Source: Proteus columbae
GTDB taxonomy: Bacteria > Pseudomonadota > Gammaproteobacteria > Enterobacterales > Enterobacteriaceae
Assembly (NCBI RefSeq): GCF_009914335.1
Contig: NZ_CP043925.1
Span: 2,790,001-2,854,000, forward strand
Direction: 5' to 3'
Length of the DNA stretch: 64,000 nt
Shown here: positions 26,405 to 36,753 of the stretch, in pieces
Position numbering within the stretch: the first letter of the stretch is position 1
Layout: every line of letters begins with the position of its first letter
Translations under genes and position numbers: made by a program
Notes under the pieces: model-generated
What the model was told of the DNA's origin: nothing
Databases searched by the model: none
The model's input: only the letters and a program-made list of their open reading frames with translations

Positions 26405-29281
26405 TTATTCATAGTCACTAATTGGCGCACATGAACAATGTAAATGGCGGTCGCCATACACATCATCCAGACGTTTAACCGCTGGCCAATATTTGCTTTG
26501 TTTCGTTGCTTCACTTGGGAACACCGCACATTCACGACTATAACTATGTGACCACTCTTGCACTAATTCATATTGTGTGTGAGGTGCATTAACTAATGGA
26601 TTGTCATCAATTGGCCATACGCCTTTATCTACTTGTGCAATTTCAGCACGAATAGAAAGCAGCGCTTCAATAAAGCGATCAATTTCAACTTTACTTTCAG
26701 ACTCTGTTGGCTCAATCATTAATGTACCCGCAACAGGGAATGACATGGTTGGAGCGTGGAATCCATAGTCAATTAAACGCTTAGCTACATCCATTTCACT
26801 GATACCGTAATTCGCTTTTAATGGGCGAATATCGATAATACATTCATGTGCGACATAACCATCAGCGCCAGCATAAAGAATGTCATAATCATTTTTCAAA
26901 CGTTGTGCGATATAGTTCGCATTTAAGATTGCCACTTGGCTTGCTTGTTTAAGCCCTTGTGCACCCATCATACGAATATACATCCAACTAATCGGTAGTA
27001 TTGAAGCGCTACCAAATTGAGCCGCAGAAACAGCACCTTGTGTAGTGACATTTTCCATTTCAACAACAGAATGACCTGGTACAAATGGCGCTAAGTGTGA
27101 TTTCACGCCAATAGGCCCCATTCCTGGACCACCACCACCATGAGGAATACAGAAGGTTTTATGTAAGTTTAAGTGAGAAACATCAGAACCAATAAAGCCC
27201 GGTGTTGTGATCCCCACTTGTGCATTCATATTGGCACCATCAAGATAAACTTGTCCGCCATATTGATGAATGATTTCACAGACTTCACGAATACCTTCTT
27301 CATAAACACCATGCGTTGATGGGTATGTCACCATCACACAAGAGAGTTCAGCTTGATGTTTTTCTGCTTTGGCTTTTAAGTCTGCAATATCGATATTGCC
27401 GTTATCATCACAACCGACCACCACCACTGTCATGCCTGCCATATGAGCAGAAGCGGGGTTAGTACCGTGTGCTGAACTTGGGATCAAGCAAATATGTCGC
27501 GCACCTTCACCACGGCTTTGGTGATAACGACGAATCGCTAATAAGCCCGCATATTCACCTTGCGCACCCGAGTTTGGTTGCATACACATCGCATCATAAC
27601 CCGTTAATGCAGCAAGCCAATTGGATAGTTGTCCAATCATCACTTGATAGCCTTTCGCTTGATAGGCTGGGCAGAATGGATGTAGCTCTGTAAATTCAGG
27701 CCATGTAATAGGGATCATTTCAGCGGCAGCATTAAGTTTCATCGTACATGATCCTAATGGGATCATCGCTTGATTCAATGCTAAGTCTTTATTTTCTAAA
27801 CGATGCATATAGCGCATCATTTCTGTTTCACTGTGATACTGATGAAAGTTTTCATGTGTCAGCACAGTGTCTTTACGTTGCATAGAAGCAGGAATTGATA
27901 CTGATGAGGAGGCAACTTGTTTATCAAGTGCATCAATATCACCAGTTAATGCTTTACCACTAATAATTTCAACAAGCTTTAATACATCTTCACGCGTTGT
28001 AATTTCGCTTAGTGTTACACCTACAGCACCCACAATATCAGTACGTAAGTTAATTTCGGCATCTTTAGCGCGTTGTAATACAGCGGCTTTATCGGCGGTA
28101 TCAATCGTTAATGTATCAAACCAAGTTTTATGGCGTAATACCATACCGTTTTGTTGTAAACCCGCAGCTAAAATATCCGTTAAACGATGAATACGTTGAG
28201 CGATGGTTTTTAACCCTTCTGGCCCATGATAAACCGCATACATAGCCGCGATATTGGCAAGTAAAACTTGGGATGTACAAATATTCGAGTTCGCTTTTTC
28301 ACGACGAATATGCTGTTCACGCGTTTGCATCGCCATACGTAATGCACGATTACCCGCAGCATCGCGAGAGACACCAATAATACGACCCGGCATCGCACGT
28401 TTATATTCATCACGGCAAGCAAAGAATGCCGCATGTGGGCCACCGTAACCCATTGGGACACCAAAACGTTGCGCTGAGCCTAATACGATATCAGCACCTT
28501 GATGACCTGGCGCAGTGAGAACCACCAGCGCCATTAAATCAGCGGCAACACTAGTAATTATTTTGCGCTCTTTTAGTGCGGCTAATAACTTGCTGTGATC
28601 ATGAACTTCGCCCGTTGTGCCGACTTGTTGTAATAGCACACCAAAGACACCTTCAAGCTCTAATACTTTTTCAGCTTTATCAACAACAACCTCAAAACCA
28701 AAAGTATCTGCACGAGTTCTGACAACATCTAAGGTTTGAGGGTGAATATCATCAGCGACAAAGAAACGATCCGCATTTTTCAGTTTGCTTACACGTTTTG
28801 CCATTGCCATTGCTTCAGCTGCGGCCGTTGCTTCATCTAGCAACGATGCAGAAGCGAGATCCATTCCTGTATAATCAATTGTAACCTGTTGGAAATTCAA
28901 TAGTGATTCTAGACGACCTTGAGAAACTTCTGGCTGATAAGGTGTATAAGCGGTATACCAACCTGGATTTTCTAATAAATTACGCAAAATCACAGGAGGC
29001 AATACAGAAGGTGCGTAACCCATTCCAATGTAAGAAGTAAAACGTTTATTTTGGCTGGCGATCGCTTTTAATTCAGCCAAGGCTTCTTGCTCTGTTGCCC
29101 CTGCACCCACATTCGGTGGTGTTTCTAATTGAATATTATTTGGAACAATTTTTTGAGTTAATTCATTTAATGAGGAGACGCCAACAGCACTGAGCATCTC
29201 TTTAATCTGTTCTGGTGATGAGCCAATATGGCGACGAATAAATTCATCGCGATACTCTAACTGATTTAAAGTCTGTGTCAT
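26405..29281 (-). CDS. gcvP: Glycine dehydrogenase (decarboxylating), P protein
   Basis: PLP enzyme of the glycine cleavage system; it decarboxylates glycine and passes the aminomethyl group to lipoyl-GcvH. 958 residues (E. coli 957). The PLP lysine lies in [35 protein letters not shown] and [15 protein letters not shown] are conserved. The start [14 protein letters not shown] matches the family; the frame is open 37 codons further upstream but without support. Third gene of gcvT-gcvH-gcvP, but a terminator-like hairpin lies before it. Confidence 0.96.
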   Translation of the reverse strand: MTQTLNQLEYRDEFIRRHIGSSPEQIKEMLSAVGVSSLNELTQKIVPNNIQLETPPNVGAGATEQEALAELKAIASQNKRFTSYIGMGYAPSVLPPVILRNLLENPGWYTAYTPYQPEVSQGRLESLLNFQQVTIDYTGMDLASASLLDEATAAAEAMAMAKRVSKLKNADRFFVADDIHPQTLDVVRTRADTFGFEVVVDKAEKVLELEGVFGVLLQQVGTTGEVHDHSKLLAALKERKIITSVAADLMALVVLTAPGHQGADIVLGSAQRFGVPMGYGGPHAAFFACRDEYKRAMPGRIIGVSRDAAGNRALRMAMQTREQHIRREKANSNICTSQVLLANIAAMYAVYHGPEGLKTIAQRIHRLTDILAAGLQQNGMVLRHKTWFDTLTIDTADKAAVLQRAKDAEINLRTDIVGAVGVTLSEITTREDVLKLVEIISGKALTGDIDALDKQVASSSVSIPASMQRKDTVLTHENFHQYHSETEMMRYMHRLENKDLALNQAMIPLGSCTMKLNAAAEMIPITWPEFTELHPFCPAYQAKGYQVMIGQLSNWLAALTGYDAMCMQPNSGAQGEYAGLLAIRRYHQSRGEGARHICLIPSSAHGTNPASAHMAGMTVVVVGCDDNGNIDIADLKAKAEKHQAELSCVMVTYPSTHGVYEEGIREVCEIIHQYGGQVYLDGANMNAQVGITTPGFIGSDVSHLNLHKTFCIPHGGGGPGMGPIGVKSHLAPFVPGHSVVEMENVTTQGAVSAAQFGSASILPISWMYIRMMGAQGLKQASQVAILNANYIAQRLKNDYDILYAGADGYVAHECIIDIRPLKANYGISEMDVAKRLIDYGFHAPTMSFPVAGTLMIEPTESESKVEIDRFIEALLSIRAEIAQVDKGVWPIDDNPLVNAPHTQYELVQEWSHSYSRECAVFPSEATKQSKYWPAVKRLDDVYGDRHLHCSCAPISDYE

Positions 29282-29381
29282 TGCAAGTAATTTCCTGAAT
29301 TCACTATGAATGGATAGGTAAATAGCACAAGGCTTAAAGCGCGTTGAGATAGCATTACGATAACAAGCTAACAAATAAAAA

Positions 29382-29407
29382 CGCCCCGACATTGATTTGA
29401 CGGGGCG
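29382..29407 (-). terminator. Terminator-like hairpin between gcvH and gcvP
   Basis: Minus strand: CGCCCCG, 12-base loop, CGGGGCG, then TTTTTATTTG. GC-rich stem plus T run is a standard intrinsic terminator. It begins just past the gcvH stop and 100 bases before gcvP, so part of the transcripts may end here. Confidence 0.82.
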
Positions 29408-29414
29408 CTTCGTT

Positions 29415-29807
29415 TTACTCTTCGCTATCTACCAGTTCTTGATAACCGGCGGCATCAAGTAAGTCATCTAATTCGCTTTCATTATTTGCTTTAATGCGAA
29501 ATAACCAACCTTCTCCGTAAGGCGCACTGTTCACCAGTTCTGGAGAACCATCTAACTCTTCATTTACTGCGATAATTTCACCCGATAATGGTGCGTAAAT
29601 ATCTGATGCTGCTTTTACTGATTCCGCTACCGCACAATCATCACCAGCTGCGACTTCTCTACCCACTTCTGGTAGATCAACAAACACCATGTCACCTAAT
29701 AATTCCTGTGCATGTTCAGTAATACCGATAGTGTATTCACCATTGCCTTCTGAACGGATCCACTCATGAGATTGTGCGTATTTTAATTCACTAGGTATTT
29801 GACTCAT
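29415..29807 (-). CDS. gcvH: Glycine cleavage system H protein
   Basis: Lipoylated carrier that shuttles the aminomethyl intermediate among GcvP, GcvT and Lpd. 130 residues; the lipoyl lysine is in ESVKAASD, inside the usual hybrid motif. The family start [16 protein letters not shown] is preceded by GGAGAGTAAGG; the frame open further upstream runs into gcvT and is not used. 34 bases after gcvT. Confidence 0.97.
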   Translation of the reverse strand: MSQIPSELKYAQSHEWIRSEGNGEYTIGITEHAQELLGDMVFVDLPEVGREVAAGDDCAVAESVKAASDIYAPLSGEIIAVNEELDGSPELVNSAPYGEGWLFRIKANNESELDDLLDAAGYQELVDSEE

Positions 29808-29841
29808 TGACCTTACTCTCCATTTAAAATAATTGTACGTG

Positions 29842-30936
29842 TTATACCAATGCTTTACCTGAACGAACAAAACCAGGTTTTACCACTTCTACTGGCATCT
29901 CACGATTACGCATTAATACAATTGCGCTATCTTTTATACCTGCTGGAACTCTTGCTAATGCAATACTAAAGCCTAATGTAGGCGAAAAAGTACCACTTGT
30001 AATAATACCTTCTCTTAACTCACCTAAATCATCAGTAAAGTGTACGGCAGTGCCAGCACGCAACACACCTTTCTCTCGCATTACAAGACCAACAAGTTTA
30101 TCTGTGCCTGTTGCGCGTAATTTTTCTAATGCTTCTCGACCAATAAATTGACGATCTTCTGGTGCCCATGCAATCGTCCATCCCATATTTGCTTCAAGTG
30201 GATTAATCGTTTCATCCATCTCTTGGCTATAGAGGTTCATTCCCGCTTCTAGGCGTAATGTGTCTCTTGCACCTAATCCTGCGGGTTTAACTCCCACAGC
30301 TAATAATTTTTTCCAAAAATCGACTGCTTGCTCTTTTGGCATTGCGATTTCATAGCCAGCTTCACCGGTATAGCCCGTTGTCGCAATAAACAAGTCTCCA
30401 AGCTCTACACCATAGAAAGGCTTCATGGCAGAAACGACTTGGCGTTGCGCTTCGCTTAATAAGCTTTGTACTTTCTCTTGTGCATGAGGACCTTGAACAG
30501 CGATTAATGCTAAATCGTCACGAACAGTGATATTAACCACATAATCTGAAGCATGTTGTTCAATCCACGCGAGATCTTTTTCACGAGTAGCAGAATTCAC
30601 AACGAGACGATAGAAAGAGTCATCAAAGTAATAGACGATAAGATCATCAATTACACCACCTGATGCATTTAGCATACCGGTATAAAGCGCCTTACCTTTT
30701 TCGGTGAGTTTAGCGATATCATTCGCTAATAAATAACGTAGAAAATCTTTAACTTGTGAGCCATGTAAGTCAACAATGGTCATATGAGAAACATCAAACA
30801 TACCTGCATCACGACGTACAATATGATGTTCATCTATTTGGGAGCCATAATGCAAAGGCATCATCCAACCATGAAAATCGACCATACGAGCACCGCAGGC
30901 TACGTGCTCATCATACAACGGAGTCTGTTTTGCCAT
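29842..30936 (-). CDS. gcvT: Aminomethyltransferase, T protein
   Basis: Tetrahydrofolate-dependent enzyme releasing ammonia from lipoyl-bound aminomethyl and making 5,10-methylene-THF. 364 residues, as in E. coli. Conserved: [30 protein letters not shown], and [10 protein letters not shown]. First gene of the gcv operon; a PurR-like site lies upstream. No glycine riboswitch was seen in the leader. Confidence 0.96.
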   Translation of the reverse strand: MAKQTPLYDEHVACGARMVDFHGWMMPLHYGSQIDEHHIVRRDAGMFDVSHMTIVDLHGSQVKDFLRYLLANDIAKLTEKGKALYTGMLNASGGVIDDLIVYYFDDSFYRLVVNSATREKDLAWIEQHASDYVVNITVRDDLALIAVQGPHAQEKVQSLLSEAQRQVVSAMKPFYGVELGDLFIATTGYTGEAGYEIAMPKEQAVDFWKKLLAVGVKPAGLGARDTLRLEAGMNLYSQEMDETINPLEANMGWTIAWAPEDRQFIGREALEKLRATGTDKLVGLVMREKGVLRAGTAVHFTDDLGELREGIITSGTFSPTLGFSIALARVPAGIKDSAIVLMRNREMPVEVVKPGFVRSGKALV

Positions 30937-31085
30937 TCTTCCCTCTTTCTACTTTTACTTTAGATTATTCAGAGAACGTAATTTGTTAAATATAAAATTA
31001 AACTTGATTTGAAATCATAGTGTTAATCTCAAACTTAAGTTTATTTTTAAACATTGATTTAACAAATACGAGCAATTAACGTACA

Positions 31086-31101
31086 ACGCAAACGATACCA
31101 T
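31086..31101 (-). promoter_or_regulatory. PurR-like site upstream of gcvT
   Basis: ACGCAAACGATACCAT matches the PurR consensus ACGCAAACGTTTTCGT at 12 of 16 positions, with the left half exact. It lies 150 bases before gcvT in the 414-base region that should hold the gcv promoter. PurR control of gcv is known in E. coli, which fits. The rest of the region is AT-rich, with no coding frame. Confidence 0.55.
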
Positions 31102-31274
31102 CCCCTTGAACTTAGCATTGTGAGAAAAAATAAACCATAAGTTAAAATAGGGTATTGTGTCTCCTAATCATAATGTAGACATATGGGTATGCAGAACTAA
31201 TGATTGCAATTATGCGTATCAGCGCTCATTTTTAGCGAGGAATTACTGAAAAAAGGGAATTAGTGCAAAGAATA

Positions 31275-31314
31275 GACTGAAAAAATAGATTTTTTTAGTT
31301 CTATTTCTTCAGTC
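31275..31314 (-). terminator. Terminator after ubiI
   Basis: A 15-bp stem, GACTGAAAAAATAGA / TCTATTTCTTCAGTC with one G-T pair, past the ubiI stop. It closes the ygfB-pepP-ubiH-ubiI operon. Confidence 0.72.
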
Positions 31315-31350
31315 AGATATAAATAAAAGTAATGTGAAATAAGAGAGAAA

Positions 31351-32586
31351 TTAGATTTTTTCAACTGAAGTGAAATTTTTATTACTTAACCATTCAGGTA
31401 AATCAGAAAGTCCCATTGCTTGCTCAAGTAACTTAGGTTTTACCCCCGGTAAACTATCCGCTAACGAAAGACCGATATCTCGAACCAGTTTTTTAACAGG
31501 GTTATTGCCAGCAAAAAGTTCACGAAATCCTTGCATACTTGCCAACATCACCGCGGCTGCATGTTTGCGGCGGCGTTCAAATCGTCTCAAATAGAGATAT
31601 TCACCAAAATCTTTACCTTCAGCTTTTAAGCGGCGAATTTCACCAATTAACTCTGCGACATCCATAAAACCAAGGTTAACACCTTGTCCAGCTAAAGGGT
31701 GGATAGTATGAGCAGCATCGCCTAGTAACGCTAAGCGAGGAGCGGCAAATTGGCGAGCATAACGACCTGTTAATGGTATGGTCATGCGATCACTTATTAA
31801 TTCACATTGACCTAAACGCATATCAAAGGTCACACCCAATGTGCGCTCAAATAAGCTTTTTTCTGCGCTTTTATAACGTTCAGCAAGGTTGCTTGGTAAA
31901 GACCAAACAATAGAACAAGTATGAGGATCAGAAAGAGGCAGAAATGCCAAAATACCTTCGCCATGAAAAACTTGGCGCGCAACATTTTCATGAGGTTGCT
32001 CGGTACGAATAGTGGCAACTAATGCGTGATGTTCATAGTCCCAAAACGTCAGTGGAATATCAGCATGTTTACGTAGCCATGAATTAGCACCATCAGCGCC
32101 CACAACAAGTCTTGCGGTTAACATTTCGCCATCATTAAGGGTAATGAAAGCATCGTTTTCCCCCCACACTACACGCTCAATTTGTGTTGATGAATAGAAG
32201 GTAATATCACTATGGCTTTCACATTTTTGCCAAAGCACTTCACGAATAAGGTTATTTTCGATAATAGAGCCTAAGTGACTGAATCCTTCTTTTTGTGCTG
32301 AAAACTCAATACGGCCAAAGCTATCTTGATCCCAAACTTCCATGCCTTGATAAGGTGCTGTTCGTAATGCTTGCAAATTTTCCCAAACACCTAGTTTTTT
32401 CAGCAGCATTTCACTGGCTGTATTAATAGCAGATACGCGTAATGAAAAATCATCTTGTGGGTGAAAAAGCGTCGTTACTGGGTGATTTTCTATTATCGCT
32501 ATACGTAATCCACACCCGTGTAATCCGCTGGCTAATGCAAGCCCAACCATTCCACCACCAGCAATAACAACATCAAATGATTTCAT
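31351..32586 (-). CDS. ubiI: 2-octaprenylphenol hydroxylase UbiI (VisC)
   Basis: FAD-dependent aromatic hydroxylase that adds the C5 hydroxyl in aerobic ubiquinone synthesis. 411 residues (E. coli 400). FAD motifs: the N-terminal Rossmann GxGxxG as VIAGGGMVGLALASGL, DG motif VVGADGANSWLRK, and GD motif LLGDAAHTIHPLAGQGVNLG. Last gene of ygfB-pepP-ubiH-ubiI, 69 bases after ubiH. Part of the soluble Ubi complex. Confidence 0.95.
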   Translation of the reverse strand: MKSFDVVIAGGGMVGLALASGLHGCGLRIAIIENHPVTTLFHPQDDFSLRVSAINTASEMLLKKLGVWENLQALRTAPYQGMEVWDQDSFGRIEFSAQKEGFSHLGSIIENNLIREVLWQKCESHSDITFYSSTQIERVVWGENDAFITLNDGEMLTARLVVGADGANSWLRKHADIPLTFWDYEHHALVATIRTEQPHENVARQVFHGEGILAFLPLSDPHTCSIVWSLPSNLAERYKSAEKSLFERTLGVTFDMRLGQCELISDRMTIPLTGRYARQFAAPRLALLGDAAHTIHPLAGQGVNLGFMDVAELIGEIRRLKAEGKDFGEYLYLRRFERRRKHAAAVMLASMQGFRELFAGNNPVKKLVRDIGLSLADSLPGVKPKLLEQAMGLSDLPEWLSNKNFTSVEKI

Positions 32587-32655
32587 AATAAAAGTATCCT
32601 AAAAAGCGATTATATTTAATTCGAATAAAAATTGACCATCAAAGATCAACACGCT

Positions 32656-33828
32656 CTAGTCTGTCCAGCCAAGTGTTTGATGCGCCAATTTATCTCTCAT
32701 CATTGGGAGTAATTCCATCGTCATTAGCCCTAAGTTGCGAGAAACAATCAGTGGCACACAACGATTTGCAAACACTTTCACCAACCCATCAGTAATAGAG
32801 ATTGTTTTTTCTCTATCTTGTTGGCGAAGTTGTTGATATTGAGAGAGTACTCGATAACTACCAATATCAGTATTGGCATTAATCGCTTGGGTGATCGTAT
32901 TGGCGAGAGCCATAACATCACGTAAACCAAGGTTAAAACCTTGTCCTGCAATAGGATGAAGTGTTTGCGAGGCATTTCCAACTAACGCTAAACGATGACC
33001 AATAATTTGATTAGCTTTTTGTAGCGCTAAAGGGTAGCAATTTCGCTTACCAATATGCTCTATCTTTCCTAAACGCCAGCCAAAGTCACGCTGTAAATGT
33101 GCGATAGTTGTTTCATCATCCCACTGTGAAACTTCATCCAATTTTTCAATAGGATGACACCATACTAATGAGCTACGCCCTTCACTCATTGGTAACATGG
33201 CTAATGGACCAAACTCCGTAAAACGCTCAAAAGCTTTGCCTTGAGGATCAATTTCTGTTTTGACATTAGCGATCACTGCCACTTGATGGTAAGGCTCTCG
33301 TTGCCATTGAATATGGCACTGGTGACCAATAGGTGAATGAGTACCATCAGCAGCAATCAGTAAATCACCCGATAATTGCGAACCATCATCAAGTGTTACC
33401 TCAACAGAATCGATATTACGTTGAACTTGTTCAACTTTAGCGGGGCAATAAAGCGTGATATTAGATTGTTTTTTTAACTTAGCAAAAAGCTGACGCCCAG
33501 CATCATGCAATTCAATAACATAACCCAGTGCTGAGATATCATAGTCTTGTGCATGAATATTAACAAAACCACAATGACCTTTATCAGAGACATGAACATG
33601 ATTAATGGGAGTGACAAAAGGTTTTAATGTTGACCAAAGCCCGATTTGCTCTAACCGTTTCGCTGTTCCATGTGCTAATGCGATGGCTCTTGCATCAAAC
33701 CCAGGGTGCCCATTGTCAGGCTCTCTTGCTTCAATTAACGAAATTGAAATCTTACCTTTATTTAATGCACAGAGAGCAAGTGCTAATGTCGCACCTGCCA
33801 TTCCACCACCCACAATAATCACATTCAT
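32656..33828 (-). CDS. ubiH: 2-octaprenyl-6-methoxyphenol hydroxylase UbiH
   Basis: FAD monooxygenase for C1 hydroxylation in ubiquinone synthesis. 390 residues, paralogous to ubiI. Motifs: VIIVGGGMAGATLALAL, DARAIALAHGTAKRLEQIGLW, LIAADGTHSPIG and LVGNASQTLHPIAGQGFNLG, where the usual GD is GN, as is common in UbiH. It follows pepP by 13 bases, so translation is probably coupled. Confidence 0.95.
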   Translation of the reverse strand: MNVIIVGGGMAGATLALALCALNKGKISISLIEAREPDNGHPGFDARAIALAHGTAKRLEQIGLWSTLKPFVTPINHVHVSDKGHCGFVNIHAQDYDISALGYVIELHDAGRQLFAKLKKQSNITLYCPAKVEQVQRNIDSVEVTLDDGSQLSGDLLIAADGTHSPIGHQCHIQWQREPYHQVAVIANVKTEIDPQGKAFERFTEFGPLAMLPMSEGRSSLVWCHPIEKLDEVSQWDDETTIAHLQRDFGWRLGKIEHIGKRNCYPLALQKANQIIGHRLALVGNASQTLHPIAGQGFNLGLRDVMALANTITQAINANTDIGSYRVLSQYQQLRQQDREKTISITDGLVKVFANRCVPLIVSRNLGLMTMELLPMMRDKLAHQTLGWTD

Positions 33829-33841
33829 GCTGATTTTAGCC

Positions 33842-35152
33842 TTAAATTTTTCCTGCCATCAGAGCTTCAATTTCATCAGGATCTTTAACGACAGATGCCG
33901 TTAAATTCTCATTGCCTGTTTCCGTGATAACAATGTCATCTTCAATACGAATACCAATGCCACGATACTCTTGTGGCACATCTGCATCTGGCGCAATGTA
34001 AAGTCCCGGTTCAATGGTCAGTACCATGCCCGGTTCTAAAATGCGGTCACGCTCCGTGCCATAATGTCCAACATCATGAACATCAAGACCTAGCCAATGG
34101 CTTAAGCTATGCATAAAGAAACGCTGATAAGCTTTTGTCTCAATAAGATGCTCGATTTCACCGTGCATAATGCCCAGTTTAACCAGTCCTTCGACCATGA
34201 TATACACGACATGCTCAGTGACTTCTTTGATACTTGTACCAGGTTTGTACAATTCCAAAGAAACATTGATGGATTTTAAGACTATGTCATAAATTTCACG
34301 TTGTTGACGGCTAAATTTACCATTAACAGGGAAAGTACGGGTGATATCACCGGCATAACCTTCATATTCACAGCCTGCATCAATAAGGACTAAATCCCCA
34401 TCACGCATTTTGGTTTCGTTTTCGGTGTAGTGCAAAATACAACCATTTTCACCACTGCCGACAATACTGTTATACGAAGGGAAACGCGCACCATGAGAGG
34501 TAAACTCATGTTCAATCTCACCTTGAAGTTGATATTCATACATACCCGGCTGACATTTTTGCATCGCACGCGTATGTGCTAATGCGGTAATTTTTCCGGC
34601 TTTACGCAGTAATTCAAGTTCAAAATCAGATTTAAATAGGCGTTGCTCATGAACAATTGGACGCCAATCAATGATAGTTTGTGGTGCTTTTAAGTTACGA
34701 CGAGAACCTTTTCTTAAGGTGTCTAATGCACCAAAGACTATCTCATCAGCAAACGCATATTCACCTTGAGCATGATAAACAACATCTAACCCGTTTAATA
34801 ATTGGTACAGTTGCTCACCAACATCTTCATAAGGTAGCGCCTTATCAACACCTAATTTTTCAGGTGCAGCTTCTTGTCCAAGGCGACGACCAAACCAAAT
34901 TTCAGCGGTTAAATCTCTAACGCGATTAAAAAGCACACTGTGATTATGTGTTTCATCACTTTTAATCAGCACAAGAATAGCTTCAGGCTCGCTGAAACCA
35001 GTTAGATAAAGGAAATCACTATGTTGGCGATAAGGATACTCACTATCGGCATTACGTTGCGCTGGTGGTGCGGCAAAAAAGATAGCTGCACTCGCAGGCT
35101 TCATTTGAGCTAATAATGCCTGACGACGGGATAAAAATTCTTGCTTATTCAT
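33842..35152 (-). CDS. pepP: Xaa-Pro aminopeptidase PepP
   Basis: Cytoplasmic Mn-dependent aminopeptidase P, removing N-terminal residues before proline. 436 residues (E. coli 441). An N-terminal creatinase-like domain and a C-terminal pita-bread catalytic domain with metal ligands in LIDAGCEYEGYAGDITRTFPV (two Asp), HSLSHWLGLDVHDVG (His), LTIEPG (Glu) and GIRIEDD (Glu). Start MNKQEFLSRR has AGGAG upstream; a GTG two codons earlier is not preferred. In the ygfB-pepP-ubiH-ubiI operon. Confidence 0.96.
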   Translation of the reverse strand: MNKQEFLSRRQALLAQMKPASAAIFFAAPPAQRNADSEYPYRQHSDFLYLTGFSEPEAILVLIKSDETHNHSVLFNRVRDLTAEIWFGRRLGQEAAPEKLGVDKALPYEDVGEQLYQLLNGLDVVYHAQGEYAFADEIVFGALDTLRKGSRRNLKAPQTIIDWRPIVHEQRLFKSDFELELLRKAGKITALAHTRAMQKCQPGMYEYQLQGEIEHEFTSHGARFPSYNSIVGSGENGCILHYTENETKMRDGDLVLIDAGCEYEGYAGDITRTFPVNGKFSRQQREIYDIVLKSINVSLELYKPGTSIKEVTEHVVYIMVEGLVKLGIMHGEIEHLIETKAYQRFFMHSLSHWLGLDVHDVGHYGTERDRILEPGMVLTIEPGLYIAPDADVPQEYRGIGIRIEDDIVITETGNENLTASVVKDPDEIEALMAGKI

Positions 35153-35203
35153 ACCCACTCCTGTCTTTCATTTATCTTTATGGTTATCTAATTAATGATG
35201 AAA

Positions 35204-35782
35204 TTAATGTAGTACACGTTGCTCATTTTGTTTGTCATTTCCTTTGTCTTTTGGTGCGACAAAAGTGATATAACAAAGTTGAACGGATACTTTTACATAT
35301 TCACTGACTTCTTCAAGTGCATCTTCAAGTTCTTCTTGGTTTTCGTCTTCTTCATAACCTAGCGCACCAATATTACGCAAATCAGTAATCACTTCGGTCA
35401 ATTCTTTATGATCAGACAACTTAGGTTGAGCAACACCCAGACCTAAAAGAAAATGATTAACCCATCCCGCAAGGGCATCGGCTCTTAGAAAAACAGATTC
35501 AGATTCGTCAGGTACTAACATAGAGAAGTTGAACACACTGTCATCGAGCTGTTCATAGGTGATGTGATAAAGCTCTTCAAGTGGCTCTGATAACGTTTTA
35601 GGAAAAGCTAAACCCTCATTAGTCAGATCGTGTAATAAGGTTTTCCAACTGTTATCGCGCACTGCACCGCAAATAAATCCTGTAATCAAACCATGCATTT
35701 CAGCCGCGGTTAAAGGTACTGTATGTTGCTGTAATAATGCATCAATAGTTTGATAATTCGGTAATGTGTTCTGTTTTGACAT
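35204..35782 (-). CDS. ygfB: UPF0149 family protein YgfB
   Basis: A 192-residue all-helical cytoplasmic protein of the YgfB/YecA-type UPF0149 family. E. coli YgfB has no firm role; a Pseudomonas homologue affects ampD expression and beta-lactam resistance. Conserved: LTAAEMHGLITGFICGA, FNFSMLVPDE, WVNHFLLGLG. First gene of the operon with pepP, ubiH and ubiI, divergent from zapA as in E. coli. Confidence 0.94.
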   Translation of the reverse strand: MSKQNTLPNYQTIDALLQQHTVPLTAAEMHGLITGFICGAVRDNSWKTLLHDLTNEGLAFPKTLSEPLEELYHITYEQLDDSVFNFSMLVPDESESVFLRADALAGWVNHFLLGLGVAQPKLSDHKELTEVITDLRNIGALGYEEDENQEELEDALEEVSEYVKVSVQLCYITFVAPKDKGNDKQNEQRVLH

Positions 35783-35958
35783 AAGAATAAACGTCGCATT
35801 TAGGGGAATAGTTCAAGATATGCTACCATCAATAGAAGTCGCTGTACCAGTTAAGCCATGTTAATCATTGGAATTTTTGCAGTAATAGCGTTTAATACAG
35901 CGTTATAACCGTATACACTACTAAACACGTAGCACAGATTTTATGTCAGGAAGGAATC

Positions 35959-36288
35959 ATGTCCGCACAACCCGTTGATCTTCAAATTTTTGGGCGCTCA
36001 TTACGTGTCAATTGCCCACCAGAACAAAGAGATGCTTTACTGGCTTCTGCTGCTGAACTGGAACAACGATTACAAGATCTCAAAGAACGCAGTGGTGTTT
36101 CCAACACAGAGCACTTAATTTTTATCGTGGCATTAAATATGAGTCATGAGTTGGCAGAAGAAAAGTTAAAAACCAGAGACTATGCCTACAACATGGAAGA
36201 GAAGATAAAAATGCTACAACAATCCATTGAACAAGCTTTACACGATCAAGGCAAGCATCATGATCGCACTTTTTCAACTGCGAAGTAG
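35959..36288 (+). CDS. zapA: Cell division protein ZapA
   Basis: FtsZ-associated protein that bundles protofilaments and links with ZapB at the division ring. 109 residues: N-terminal globular FtsZ-binding part ([23 protein letters not shown]) and C-terminal dimer/tetramer coiled coil ([16 protein letters not shown]). AGGAA precedes the start. Followed by the 6S RNA gene, the conserved order. Confidence 0.97.
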   Translation: MSAQPVDLQIFGRSLRVNCPPEQRDALLASAAELEQRLQDLKERSGVSNTEHLIFIVALNMSHELAEEKLKTRDYAYNMEEKIKMLQQSIEQALHDQGKHHDRTFSTAK

Positions 36289-36398
36289 ATTTGTTCAGAA
36301 AGCACGCGTACACCACGAAATTCACAGATAATAGGTTGCTTTCTACAATTAAAATAATACAATAGTTCATAGATAAGGTGCTTAACGCACCCACCAAA

Positions 36399-36581
36399 TT
36401 TCTCTGAGATGTTTGCCAGCGGGCCAGTCCCCTGAGCCGATATTCGAAACACATAGAACGTGGTGATCTGTTGCTTGTGAGCATACCCGATTCGTTCAGG
36501 CAGCCTAATGGTAGCAACACTATGTTCACCTTGGACCATGGGTTCAAGGGTTACAGCTTGCGGCGGCATCTTGGAGACCTC
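36399..36581 (+). ncRNA. ssrS: 6S RNA
   Basis: About 183 bases, aligned from memory with E. coli 6S: the closing stem TTTCTCTGAGATGTTTG with GGCGGCATCTTGGAGA, the block GCGGGCCAGTCCCCTGAGCC and GGTTCAAGGGTTACAGC are conserved. It binds sigma-70 RNA polymerase as a promoter mimic in stationary phase. It lies between zapA and the cyclo-ligase gene, as in E. coli. Both ends are inferred by alignment. Confidence 0.95.
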
Positions 36582-36586
36582 CATTT

Positions 36587-36640
36587 AAGTTCTAAACACT
36601 GAGTATTTTATAAATGCTTAATGTTTAGAACTTTTTTTAT
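36587..36640 (+). terminator. Strong terminator after 6S RNA
   Basis: AAGTTCTAAACA pairs exactly with TGTTTAGAACTT (12 bp) followed by T7. It separates 6S RNA from the downstream cyclo-ligase gene, which E. coli transcribes together with ssrS. Confidence 0.88.
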
Positions 36641-36753
36641 ACCCTTTTCCCTTATCCAATCTTGGCTTTTCTCTTTTTTACCTCTAAAGTGTAATAAATT
36701 GATGTTAATGATACTTCATCATTAACACTAACGACTTACTGATGGGTTGATGA

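Noticed and set aside
30937..31350. Glycine riboswitch before gcvT
   Set aside because: I could not find the tandem aptamer pattern, and E. coli-type gcv operons use proteins such as GcvA, Lrp and PurR instead.
36122..36584. Two minus-strand frames covering zapA and 6S RNA
   Set aside because: They run antisense through the well-conserved 6S RNA; no ribosome site or family match.
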